A DNA stretch of 64,000 bases, from positions 930,001-994,000 of the forward strand of contig OZ345366.1 of NCBI GenBank assembly GCA_977006965.1, in the 5' to 3' direction. The DNA is from Phymatolithon calcareum. Lineage: Eukaryota; Rhodophyta; Florideophyceae; Hapalidiales. Shown here piece after piece: positions 54,675-63,968 of the stretch. The position numbers were made by a program, and so were the translations under genes. The notes beneath the pieces were generated by a model, which saw nothing but the letters and a program-made list of their open reading frames with translations, was not told where the DNA came from and made no database searches. Positions within the stretch are counted from its first letter, which is position 1. Every line of letters begins with the position of its first letter.

Positions 54675-56162
54675 CTACGCCACAATCTTGCTCAGCGCGA
54701 CACTTCCGCCAAGGGGGTCACAAGAATCCTTCTCGAAATCAGAAGCCGCCGATCCCGCATCAGACGCATCACATTCCAGCGTAGGCAGACCGAGCGCCTG
54801 TCCGTCAACAAGGGAACCAGTCATCGTAGACTCTGTCTTGACGGGCTGTTTTTCCACCTTCATCTTGGCCGCAGTTGTGGGCGAGGTCGACATCGACTTT
54901 GCAATCGGCGCAGACCCGGGCTGCGACTTTGGCATCGATGTTTGGAGTGTCAAATTACACCGCACCGCATTAGCCTTGCGCAGCGTCTTCGTCCTGAAAA
55001 CAGGTTCCTGCTGAACCACCGGCTGTGTGACGACCGACTTCAATTTCGACATCGGCGTCCTTTCCATCCGTGCGACATTTCTCGTATCGGCCACAGCTGC
55101 CCCAGCAGTCGAGCGCGGTCTTCTCCCACGCGGTGCTTTTGCCGACGATGCGAGCAACGCGACGACATCAGTTTCGGAGTATAAATTAAACGGCTTATCA
55201 AACTGCAGTTTAACAGCATGACATGCCGAATCTGCCGCAGAAACAGGGATACCATTTGACGCGACCAGCACAAACGGAAATCGAATAGCAGAATTCCGAT
55301 GCGCAGAATGCAAAGCACGCGCCCGTCTCGACCTCTTATTCGCATCGAATGCTGCAAGTGCATCTGCAAGCTCCTGCACACGTCGTCTCTTCCCGAGCAG
55401 CGCGGTATGTGCATCGCGCGCATCCGTCCTTGCCTTCTCGAGCGGGGTGACGGTCGGTGTAGCAGCGGGGGTATTCGAAGCAGGATGCCCGCCACGAATG
55501 CCTGCTATACCGACCCAACGGAGCGATTTCCCCGTGCGCGAGATCGCACCGACAGCACACATGACTTTCAGAGCGTCGTACACCCGACGCCGTGTGTTCC
55601 GCTCCACGCCACCGCAGTCGCGACCCGGCGTGGCCGCCAAAGCCTCCGCCGCCGCATCCGCCGCCACCTCGTCGGCGATATGCAGCGAGAGGCGCTCGCG
55701 CTCCGCGCGCATCTTTCGCGCCAACGCCACGGCGGTCCAACGGAGGTTCTTTCCGCAGAGTGCGGCTGCGGGCGTGCGGCCGCGCGCGGCGCGCTTCCTG
55801 GAGGACGGCGGGGTGACGGTCGGTTCAGACTTGAGCGCCGAGTGCGGCGTCGCGGATGATTCTCGCTTCGGGGGCGTGGCGGAGGGCAATGACGAGGCGG
55901 GACGCGGTTTCGGGGCGGTGACGCGCATCTTGACGGGGCGACTGGCGCGTGCGGACATTGTCGACGCGGCTGTCGATGGTCGCGAAAAAGGATTGGATCG
56001 GATTGTCGATTGCCGGCGGAAATGTGTACTGTACCTCAATAGTATCAGACGCGTACATCGTGGAAGGGGAGACGGCGCAGACGAGGGATTAGTACTTGTG
56101 TGACGATGTGCGTGCTTGGATGCACTAGTGTTTCGAAAGGCGGCCTTTCGCTGTGTTGGCAT
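54675..56162 (-). CDS. DP-family transcription factor (E2F dimerisation partner), paralogue 2
   Basis: 495 codons from ATG 56160-56162. A second ATG (55956-55958, context ACAATGT) would give 427 residues and drop an Arg/Ser/Thr-rich lead, so the start is open. A basic, Pro-rich N-terminus is followed by the DP winged helix (about 136-222 in the long form): CGKNLRWTAVALARKMRAER, an acidic helix (IADEVAADAAAEAL), the signature RRRVYDALKVM (191-201), CAVGAISR and the wing GKSLRWVG. A helical dimerisation region follows, then IRFPFVLVASNG...VKLQFDKPFNLYSETDVVALL, the conserved DP core. The C-terminal 150 residues are low-complexity. It should pair with E2F in the nucleus. It shares an upstream region with the divergent gene at 56627, and E2F-like sites lie between them. 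Confidence 0.85.
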   Translation of the reverse strand: MPTQRKAAFRNTSASKHAHRHTSTNPSSAPSPLPRCTRLILLRYSTHFRRQSTIRSNPFSRPSTAASTMSARASRPVKMRVTAPKPRPASSLPSATPPKRESSATPHSALKSEPTVTPPSSRKRAARGRTPAAALCGKNLRWTAVALARKMRAERERLSLHIADEVAADAAAEALAATPGRDCGGVERNTRRRVYDALKVMCAVGAISRTGKSLRWVGIAGIRGGHPASNTPAATPTVTPLEKARTDARDAHTALLGKRRRVQELADALAAFDANKRSRRARALHSAHRNSAIRFPFVLVASNGIPVSAADSACHAVKLQFDKPFNLYSETDVVALLASSAKAPRGRRPRSTAGAAVADTRNVARMERTPMSKLKSVVTQPVVQQEPVFRTKTLRKANAVRCNLTLQTSMPKSQPGSAPIAKSMSTSPTTAAKMKVEKQPVKTESTMTGSLVDGQALGLPTLECDASDAGSAASDFEKDSCDPLGGSVALSKIVA

Positions 56163-56219
56163 TACATTACCGGAATTTCAGGCATTTTGAGCAGGACGTT
56201 TTGCCCTGTGTTATGGTGA

Positions 56220-56240
56220 TTCCCGCGGAAATCTCCCGCC
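56220..56240. promoter_or_regulatory. Paired E2F-like sites in a divergent promoter
   Basis: TTCCCGCG (56220-56227) and CTCCCGCC (56233-56240) match the E2F core [TC]-S-S-S-CGC and sit 13 bp apart. They lie 58 bp upstream of the longest DP paralogue 2 start and 390 bp upstream of the gene at 56627. Function inferred from sequence only. Confidence 0.4.
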
Positions 56241-56626
56241 GAGCCACGTGCATAGCTTCTCCATGAGACACGCGTCCTTGTCCGCGAGTGAGAAATCAGG
56301 CGTATGACAAGTGCGAGACGGAGGACACGTGTGCAAGGTCCTGAGTGTCTGTCGACAGGCCTGATTGAGCTGTGCACACAGGATCCACTGATGCACTGTG
56401 CTTTTGAAGATAATCAGACCGAAGGGTCGACAAGTAAGGTCACCTACCCAGCAACTTGCCTCGCACTGTCGACTCCTCTATCTGCACGTCCTGAAATGTA
56501 TCATTCGTAGAACCGGAAAAGACACCCAGCAAAACCTGAGCATTGTCGACGACTCTCGACATTTCCTCAACGAGACTGACTGGTTGCAAGCTGCTCGAGT
56601 GTTTCCGGTGACACTCCCGCGACGAA

Positions 56627-58102
56627 ATGGCAACCCCGAGCCGCCCATTGCGGACAGTATCCGCCACAGTTCCGAGCAACGCTGACCTTTACGTCCCTCA
56701 CGAGCGCCTCCGTGTCAGCGCGCACGAGGAGACGGTGTGGTCTGCGATGCGTCTGTCCATTTCAAAGCCCGGTGCCATTTGGTGTACTGTCTGCAAGACG
56801 TGGTACAAGGTACGTCTTCCTTCCCTCCTTCCGTCTTCGCTCTGCACCCTTCATCTACCACGGCTGTATCGGTTTCTCACACGCTAACCATGGACGCGCC
56901 AAAAATGGCAGTATCACGCGGGTTCCATGCCGAGTCTTGTACGCCATTGTTTAAAGTTTCATGGTGCAATGCGCTCCGTCCCAAATCGCCAGCCACCGTC
57001 CGGTTCCTCCGGCCCTATTGCGTCCGGCGGGCAGTCTGTCTCTCCGAGCGTAACGCCTATGAAAGCAGCAAGTATGAAACCAACACCTGCTGCGATTCCC
57101 GCGCACTCTCATACGCCCCCCGGGCCATCCATCACACAGCCTGCAAAACCGATTTCAGGGCCGCCGCCTGCTGGCGCGCCGTTGAATGCACCGGTGGCAA
57201 GGTCTACCCTGCCTCCAACCGCAACGCAGAACGAAGCGCCGAAGACGACGACCGGCGCCACATCCATTGTCGTTCCTCCCGTCATGCGGGCGAAAGCGGC
57301 ACCACCGACGTCCCCAAATGCGGTGTCCACTGCCGCATCGGCCGCCACATCTACTCCGGCGCCACTCGATGAGAAGCCCGCGCAGTCCATCCCGGTGGCA
57401 TCCAAGGGAGTAGCCAAACGGCGCAGCACCGATCGGGTAGTGAAGGTGATTGCCATCCCGCCTGCGGTGCGCAAGGTGGCGGAGCAGTGTCAGACGCTTC
57501 TGTTTGACAGCACGGGAATGACATTCTTCAACGTGAAATTCCAAGTGCCACGTTCAAAGGAGGAAGCACTGTCCGTGATTCGTGGCGGCATTAGAGACAT
57601 GGAGAAGCAGGAGACAGTTCAGAAATTATACTTTCTGGGTTGGGCACATTCTCAATTCTTCTCAGCTGAAATGGCGGCGCTCGGTTACCGATTTTCCACC
57701 GCCGGCATTCGCTGTGATAAGAAGATGACCAAGCCGCCGCCCGTTGAGGAATGGCTCACCCTCGAACTACCGATTCGTGTACGCACCAGATCACGCGGAA
57801 AGGCGCCGCAGGCGGCCGCTGCTGCGAAAACACCCGAGCGTACGGTTGAGCAGAAGACATCGCCGGTTAAGGTGCAGACGGCGGAGCAGAAAGCAATCGT
57901 GCAGGGCGCACCAGGGGCAGGGGATGCAACGAAAAGTGCAGCGGGGAAGGCACAATCGCCGGCACAGGCGGCTGCAGCGGCGGCTGTGCAGATGGCGGAA
58001 AAAACGACGGAAATGCGAAATGCGCAGGGGGACACAGTCATGTCGCTGAGAACACCACAGAGACCGAAGGGGAGGATCATCGACACTATCGACTTGACGT
58101 GA
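56627..58102 (+). CDS. TIDLT-family protein 1, with intron-split C2H2 zinc finger
   Basis: Two exons, 56627-56809 and 56912-58102, give 457 residues. The 102-bp intron (56810-56911) starts GTACGT, ends GGCAG and has CTAAC at 56884-56888. Splicing joins CTVCKTWYK to YHAGSMPSLVRHCLKFH, completing C53-x2-C56-x16-H73-x4-H78, a C2H2 zinc finger; neither exon holds it alone. Residues about 85-225 are a Pro/Ala/Thr-rich linker. The central domain (about 237-350) is shared with the genes at 58936 and 60322: IPPAVRKVAEQCQTLLF, MTFFNVKFQVP, GWAHSQFFSAEMAALGY and PPPVEEWLTLE. An Ala/Lys-rich tail ends in TIDLT, like a SUMO-interacting motif. Family not recognised; a nuclear DNA-binding role is inferred from the finger. 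Confidence 0.8.
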
Positions 58103-58448
58103 ACATTGATGAAGATCGCTTTATTTATGAAGGAAAATTTAATGGTTGTTGTGCAGCAACACTTACATTGAAGCGCCTCGTTTTTGTAGGGAATAAAGTG
58201 GACGGAGTAGCCCGTACAGTACAGTTGCTTAGCTTCACAAACGGCGATATTGGAAACCCCATTCATATGACGGTCAATTCAGCTCACGGAGAAGTCAGTG
58301 GCTGTAGTCGGTCCCGGTGCACGCTCTCCTGCCTACAGTACAGTAGGCAGCCTTTGGGGCAGTGAAACACATGCGAACCAGTTTGGTGGTCTTCTCCATA
58401 TCCATAACGCGTTTGCGGGTTGTGATCGACTATATGAAGAGTTGAAAG

Positions 58449-58488
58449 AGTTGAAAATTCTCAACTATATAGTTGAGAATTTTCAACT
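58449..58488. repeat. 40-bp perfect palindrome
   Basis: Two 20-bp arms without spacer; the left arm starts AGTTGAAAATTCTCAACTA. It contains a nested smaller inverted repeat of AGTTGA words. It lies between TIDLT genes 1 and 2. Confidence 0.9.
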
Positions 58489-58534
58489 ATAAATTTTTAT
58501 AGTTAGCATCATTTTGTCATATAATAGTATTATT

Positions 58535-58649
58535 ATGCACCGGATGGGTTTTGGGGAGAAGCTGAATAATTCGTTTTTTTATCGTTTTTAAAAAAACGAT
58601 TATTTTATTCATCTTTCATCTTCTCCTCGAAACCCATCCGGTCCATGCA
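58535..58649. repeat. Foldback element between TIDLT genes 1 and 2
   Basis: The left arm (58535-58561, with ACCGGATGGGTTT and GGAGAAG) pairs with the right arm (58620-58649, with CTTCTCC and AAACCCATCCGGT). A nested inner stem (CGTTTTTTTA / TAAAAAAACG) lies in the loop. Arms differ by a few substitutions and a 3-bp insertion. Confidence 0.75.
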
Positions 58650-58935
58650 TAGTACCCGAACCTGGACCTCTCGGGGTCAAAAACTACAGTACTAGAGTAA
58701 CAACGGGACGGGGCAGCACGGCTTGATCCGAGCACGTAAAGCACTGATTCGTCCAAGTTTCGTAAAAGTGCATCTTTGTCTTTAACCCGATCGATCGATC
58801 GAGGTGTCAACCGCTAGCGCCCACGCGCAAGGCTGGCTGGCTGGCCTTGGGCCCAACTTGGAAAGGCTCTCCACCCAACCCAGCCGCCCTGAAAATTTGG
58901 ACCGACAGAAACATATCGTGTGGAGCACGTGCAAA

Positions 58936-59514
58936 ATGAGCAACCCCAATATGAACGTCAATGACCCCGTGCAGGTCACCAATGCCAATGACACCGCATT
59001 CATCAAATCGTCCGCTCGCGTTTCGCGCAAGATTCCCGCAGAAGTGAGAATGATCGCAGCGCAATGTCAGAATGTAATGTTCGAGACCACTGGGTTGATT
59101 TTTTTCAACGTCCAGTTTCAAATTCCCCATTCTCCAAAAGAGGCTCTGCGTGTGATGCACTCCGGTATTGGTAATGTAGACAAGCTGGAATTTACCAAAA
59201 AACTGCACTTCCTGGCATGGGCACACATGCAGATGCTGCATGCTGAATTGGCGGCCTTGGGCTACAAGCATATTCAATCCAGTCTTCGCATAGATAGAAC
59301 GGTCACTCGCCCACCACCGGTCGAGGATTGGTTCACCCTCGTTTCACCTCACACTGCGCATGACAAGCCGGCAATTGTGCCGGCATCTACGCCAGCGTCA
59401 ATGACGGCCAGCGCACATGGTGGAAAGCGCATGCAGATTAGTTCGGTTACTCCGGTGGCGAATCAGGAGAAGAGAGTGAGGACTAGAAGTACCGAAACGA
59501 TCGATTTGACTTGA
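58936..59514 (+). CDS. TIDLT-family protein 2 (short form)
   Basis: 192 codons from ATG 58936 (context GCAAAATGA); the open frame upstream has no ATG. The shared central domain occupies about residues 28-138: KIPAEVRMIAAQCQNVMF, LIFFNVQFQIP, LAWAHMQMLHAELAALGY and RPPPVEDWFTLV. A short basic, Ser/Thr-rich tail ends in ETIDLT at the very C-terminus. There is no zinc finger and no long Ala-rich tail, so this is the minimal form of the family. It lies in tandem with the genes at 56627 and 60322, same strand. Confidence 0.75.
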   Translation: MSNPNMNVNDPVQVTNANDTAFIKSSARVSRKIPAEVRMIAAQCQNVMFETTGLIFFNVQFQIPHSPKEALRVMHSGIGNVDKLEFTKKLHFLAWAHMQMLHAELAALGYKHIQSSLRIDRTVTRPPPVEDWFTLVSPHTAHDKPAIVPASTPASMTASAHGGKRMQISSVTPVANQEKRVRTRSTETIDLT

Positions 59515-59689
59515 GCATTTAACCTAACCGACCGACTGCTTTCCCACCGTAATACCTTAAAACTATATCATGTGATTGGAATGGACGCCTAGAGGCAATA
59601 CCGTATTAATGAGTAGGAATGTAAAATAGCATAGCCTATGGTGTGTTGACTTGTAAGGGCTCGAAAAGATGTCTACTGTAGCAGACAAA

Positions 59690-59782
59690 GAAGTGAGATA
59701 GACGAGTTGTGCCCCAGAATGAAACTCATATGCTGATTATCAGCAGACGAGTTACGTTCTGGGGCACAACTCGTCTCACTTC
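59690..59782. repeat. ~29-bp inverted repeat between TIDLT genes 2 and 3
   Basis: The left arm (59690-59719) and right arm (59754-59782) share GAAGTGAGA, GACGAGTTGT and GCCCCAGAA as reverse complements, with a 2-bp insertion in the left arm. The loop is about 34 nt and itself contains TGCTGATTATCAGCA. Confidence 0.85.
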
Positions 59783-60321
59783 TCTGGTGCTTACCCATTC
59801 GCTCAGACCGCTTCACGGCGTTCTTACCCTCCGTGTATTTCGCTTTCTGGAAAAACATAAGGCTATGCTTATCCGAAGGCCACAGTATTCTAATTCAAGG
59901 TCAGTCAACCCCGTTCCAACTTCCGTTTGTTTTTGCTTGCTTTGGTACACCCTTCCGAGAACAGTGCAACGTCTACATCGCCGCACTGTTGTTCTAGCTA
60001 ATCCCTTTCCAGTCTGACATTGGGGTACGGTACCTATTGTGACTCCACAATGTATTCCTCTGCTAACACACATTGTCACCCACCATCTGGTGCGTGAGTC
60101 TCAGTGGCACCTTCCAGCAGCACTACAGCATCGAGCTGAGAAATACAGCTCTCTCACCACTTCTAGGTGCATACCAAGGACTTGTCTGTCGCATTAGCAC
60201 TGCGTTCCACTCATTCACTAATCATTCCATTCATAACCCAGCATGAATCTCAACGACTGTCGCCCCCACCACTCGCCCGTCCTACGACCACCATGCCCAA
60301 CCTGCCACCTCCCCGCGCGTC

Positions 60322-61491
60322 ATGTCGCGTCGCCAACCGTCCCGCCCCCCTCTTCCGTCGAGCGCCGCGCGCCCTACGCACCCCGCCCTCGACTTCGCGT
60401 CGCGCCGACCAATGCCGTCCCCATCCCCGACCGCACTCAAGCAACCGGTGGCGACACCCAAGCGCCGGGCCGAAGATCACATGGCAAACACAGTAGCCAT
60501 CCCCGAAGCCGTCAGACGGGCGGCTGAACGCTGCCAGCATCTCCTCTTCCAGAGCACGCGCATGACGTTTTTCAACGTCCGGATGCACGCACCCGCGAAA
60601 CACGAAACGCTCTCCTATAACCGCACGGCCATTTGCGACATGGAGAAGAACGACAAGTCGCACAAGCTGTACTACTCAGCATGGGCGCACGCACAGGTGC
60701 TGTCGGCGGAGATGGCGGCGCTGGGGTATGCATTTATAAGCGGCGGCGTTTGCTGCGATAATACAGTCACCAGTCATCCGCCTGTCGCAGAGTGGCTTAC
60801 CATTGAGCGTCCGCTCGGCAAAAACGTTCGCCGGAAGCTCGAGCCCTCGGCAAGGCTCAACAACTCCTTGTCCTCGTCGGCTCCCGTATCTGTTCTTCCT
60901 GGGCGCGACACCGGACGGTTGCCGACGCCGCCGATGTCGGCACTTCACACAGCGGCCGTGAAGGTGCACATGGTACGTGCACAGACAGCAGTTCGCAGTC
61001 CTGTGCCAGTACAAGGACAGGAAGCATCTGGCGCGAAGGCTCAAATAGTGCCTGCACGGCCGGCAGCAGCGACCAAACTTCAAACGGTGATCCAGAACCC
61101 ACTTGATATCCGCTTCGTTGCCCGAGACGCCAAGTCAAGGCAAGCGCTAATGCGCGGCAAACTCGAACGATCGCCATCGGGCAAACGTGCCGCGACCGTC
61201 ACGCGAGCGCAGAGAATGGGAACGGTGAAGGGACCGTCACTTGCTCAAATAGCTTCGGCGCAGGCGGCTGCGGCAATGAGGGCGTCCACTCCGGTGGCTG
61301 CAGCAGCACTCGCGGCAGCAGCTGCGGACCAGGCGGAGGCGGCGGCAAGAGCGGCTGCGGCGGCTCAGGCGGCGGCACGAGGTCCTGTCGTGCACACCGT
61401 GCGCAAGCGGGATGTGACGGTGGTGCTCTCCAGGTCGCCGCGAGTTGTCCTGGCGAAGATGGAGCAAACGATCGATTTGACGCATGAATGA
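60322..61491 (+). CDS. TIDLT-family protein 3 (long, Ala-rich tail)
   Basis: 389 codons from ATG 60322. The first 50 residues are Pro/Ser/Arg-rich. The shared central domain spans about 56-165: AIPEAVRRAAERCQHLLF, MTFFNVRMHAP, SAWAHAQVLSAEMAALGY and HPPVAEWLTIE. A long tail follows, ending in an Ala-rich, probably helical stretch (about 320-365: AAAALAAAAADQAEAAARAA). The C-terminus is EQTIDLTHE, so TIDLT is followed by two further residues, unlike paralogues 1 and 2. No zinc finger is seen and no upstream exon found. Confidence 0.75.
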   Translation: MSRRQPSRPPLPSSAARPTHPALDFASRRPMPSPSPTALKQPVATPKRRAEDHMANTVAIPEAVRRAAERCQHLLFQSTRMTFFNVRMHAPAKHETLSYNRTAICDMEKNDKSHKLYYSAWAHAQVLSAEMAALGYAFISGGVCCDNTVTSHPPVAEWLTIERPLGKNVRRKLEPSARLNNSLSSSAPVSVLPGRDTGRLPTPPMSALHTAAVKVHMVRAQTAVRSPVPVQGQEASGAKAQIVPARPAAATKLQTVIQNPLDIRFVARDAKSRQALMRGKLERSPSGKRAATVTRAQRMGTVKGPSLAQIASAQAAAAMRASTPVAAAALAAAAADQAEAAARAAAAAQAAARGPVVHTVRKRDVTVVLSRSPRVVLAKMEQTIDLTHE

Positions 61492-62175
61492 ATGATGGTT
61501 GTGCTGATTGCGTTGAGCTGACTTTTAGATCGTCGTTTGCTTCTACCGTACAATGTGTGCGTGTTTTTTTGTTTTCTTGCAAGCGTTTCGCGAAAGTCAA
61601 GGGTATGCAAGAAAATCGAGCCCGGTAGCATTTCAAATGTAAAATACAGGGATGGCACATCACTGTAGCGCGGAATTGCTGGGTGAAAAGGGAGAGCTTT
61701 GGTTGACCAAAACATAAGTGGAGAGACACAATTAGAATTCTCAGGGCTCTCCCACTAACTAATTCATAGTCAGACTATCCACATGTCGAGGGAGTCCATT
61801 GAAACTCTCGATTTCGCACGACGACTTCCAAATTACCGAACAAAGTTCGTGCGACGGGTATTGCATCTCCTTTACTTAGCTCCCGAGCGAATGATGTGCT
61901 GTCCATCTATGCCTTATGATGACTCAGCTGTTTGACAAAACAGGCTAAGCACTGCTGAGTAGGTTTCTTCAATACATCTCTTTCTCGCAAAACGAGTTGC
62001 TTTAACTCGCATCGAACCAGAGGAATTACTCTCGTAGCCCGTTCTCCAGTCTTAAATGCTGATCATTGTCTTACAAATGTACAGTATCACGGCCGAAAGT
62101 GCCAATGATCCCCAGAGGGTACTGATGCCCCCGAAGATGTAATGATCAGAAGAGTATGCACTCTAGAAGTAAAAT
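61492..62175. other. Stretch without a gene
   Basis: It lies between TIDLT gene 3 and the Fanzor remnant. Minus-strand frames opposite the Ala-rich tail are shadows. Confidence 0.35.
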
Positions 62176-62553
62176 CTAGGACGGAATGGAGCCGTTTCTC
62201 GTCAAATGCGGAGGACGTGGGAATCCAAGAAGCTCCTTAAATCCGCATGTGTCGATGATGGCGGCAGCGTTGGCGTATCTGTCAATCTTCTTCACTGTAC
62301 AAGAGCTGTCCACGTCCGCCCGGTTGTTGGTGCAACGGAACACGCGTGAACGACTGTCTTGTTTCAGTCTAAAGCCGCAAGCGTGACAACACATTGAGGT
62401 TCTGAACTCATTCGTGAGGACATCAGGAACCATCAGGGATAATCTGGTATCATTACGTACCACTCGTCTGTTTTCCACACAGCGATTTTTTTTGCGATAA
62501 GGCTTGTCGATCTGTGTACAACGCTTCGCAAATAAAACAAAGACGAAATACAT
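62176..62553 (-). pseudogene. Fanzor C-terminal remnant
   Basis: 125 codons from ATG 62551-62553. It reads VLTNEFRTSMCCHACGFRLK (the Fanzor Glu-RTS motif and first zinc-ribbon pair), then VFRCTNNRADVDSSC and KIDRYANAAAII (RuvC-III, with Ala-Asn-Ala-Ala in place of Asp-Val-Asn-Ala-Ala context). It ends with DTCGFKELLGFPRPPHLTR, alignable with GTCGVHMLLGKERPEYLSR of the Fanzor at 13.5 kb. RuvC-I and everything N-terminal are missing and I find no trace of them just upstream. It is therefore a truncated relic of a related but distinct Fanzor. Confidence 0.8.
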
Positions 62554-63124
62554 TTCATCACTTATTTAGCGATGGTTGTCGCTAGCGTCACATGGAATAT
62601 GGAGATATAAGGGAACTCGACCCCTCGATACACCTCAACAATTTATGCAGGCCCGATCATCTCCCCACTGCTATGTTACATGTTTGCTTCTAACCTCCGC
62701 CTTTAATCATCGGGGGGAAACTAGTCTACTTATGGTCTTCTGCTGGCCCTGCGTGCCAGGAGACACACGCAGGCACACGGCACGCGCAACGCCCTAGTCT
62801 CGTGCCTGGCCTGCCTAGTGAACGTGTGCAGGCATGCGAGGTGCACGTGGAATAGTCCACCACGTGTCTGGGTATGCGAAGCTATCGTTTGTGTTGAGCC
62901 CATTCCATGTGAAATTCACTCAAGGTATTTAGCGTAGCTTTTAACTATGCGCCATTTCTCGGAAAGAAGATATCACAGTAAGAAGGAAATATTTTAGCAA
63001 ACGATTTATAAGAAAAAGAGGCCGAATTTTCTAACAATACTCGCCCCCTAAGAATCATCCTCGTAAGCCTTGACAATTGCGGGTTCCATGAAAAGTACTG
63101 ATGACTGCGTTAATCAAAATCTTG
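62554..63124. other. Stretch without a gene
   Basis: No motif or structure recognised beyond CACG/CGTG-rich words near 62790-62880. Confidence 0.35.
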
Positions 63125-63838
63125 TTAGATCGCATTGACAACCTCCTCAAACTCACCTAGCGCAGCGCCGAACGCATCCTTCATGTCAAAAACCCTATGA
63201 GCACGCGCGAATAGCTCATTAGTGCAGAGATCAACTGTCTTGACCTCAAAGGTAAACGTCGCCAAACTGATTTTCCTGTCACCTTGGAGTTCCGCGTTTT
63301 GCTGACTGTGTCGCGCCTTCATGACGTCTTTCTGTCGGATGTCTTATTACGAACAGCGATTTTCCGGATGTTTTCGTGACAGCGGCCTTGTTTTCTTCCC
63401 AGTTGAAACAGGTCCTTTCATGTCCGCATGGGCCACACCCAGACGCCAGAGTTCATTGCCCGGATAGTTTTCATCCTGATCGCGAGAGCGTGGTGTGGTC
63501 CAAAAAAATTGTGAACTCCACGTTGTGAGATAGCTTCTTTTTCTATAGCATCCTTCTGGTGCATCTAGAACTCCCATCCGTTCTCGTTCAGCCACTCTCT
63601 CGCCTCTTCGCTGGCACGCTTTCTGACGACCTCTGGCTTATTTGGAGAGATGCATAAAGAGTACACATGCATTATTATTGCCTGTGTACTCTTTCAGTTG
63701 TCTGACGTGAGCGACTGCGATTGAGCCCTTCGCATTGCAGAAGAATTTACCATGCGATCTGTGAATGATAACGCCTAGGAAACGTGACATGCTAGGACAC
63801 CATACCCAGAAGCGATAGCTGTTCCTGGTGAGAAGCAT
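63125..63838 (-). pseudogene. Unidentified degenerate coding region
   Basis: Minus-strand frames at 63638-63838, 63347-63595 and 63125-63322 follow one another and have protein-like composition, for example SMSRFLGVIIHRSHGKFF, KPEVVRKRASEEAREWLNEN (near 63600-63640) and DRKISLATFTFEVKTVDL. At least three frameshifts would be needed to join them. I cannot name the family. A mobile-element protein is likely from the setting. Confidence 0.35.
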
Positions 63839-63968
63839 TTTTCACCTTGTCCATTGAGAATTTTCTGCCTTCTTCAAATGCTCAAATAGTGTGCCACCCA
63901 TTTCGAGATGTATAAATGGTTATGCATGGCAATCTCTCACTTTTTCAATTATTTAAGTTTATTCGTAA

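Noticed and set aside
55299-56103. Several long plus-strand ORFs opposite DP paralogue 2
   Set aside because: GC-rich shadow frames; the minus strand has the conserved DP domain.
57109-58266. Long minus-strand ORFs opposite TIDLT gene 1
   Set aside because: Shadows of the Ala/Pro-rich coding frame; no motif of their own.
58804-59514. Longer version of TIDLT gene 2 starting at 58804
   Set aside because: The start would be GTG; ATG 58936 has a good context and directly precedes the conserved domain.
61199-61729. Minus-strand ORF of 176 codons at the end of TIDLT gene 3
   Set aside because: Opposite an Ala-rich repeat-like tail; composition is the mirror of that tail.
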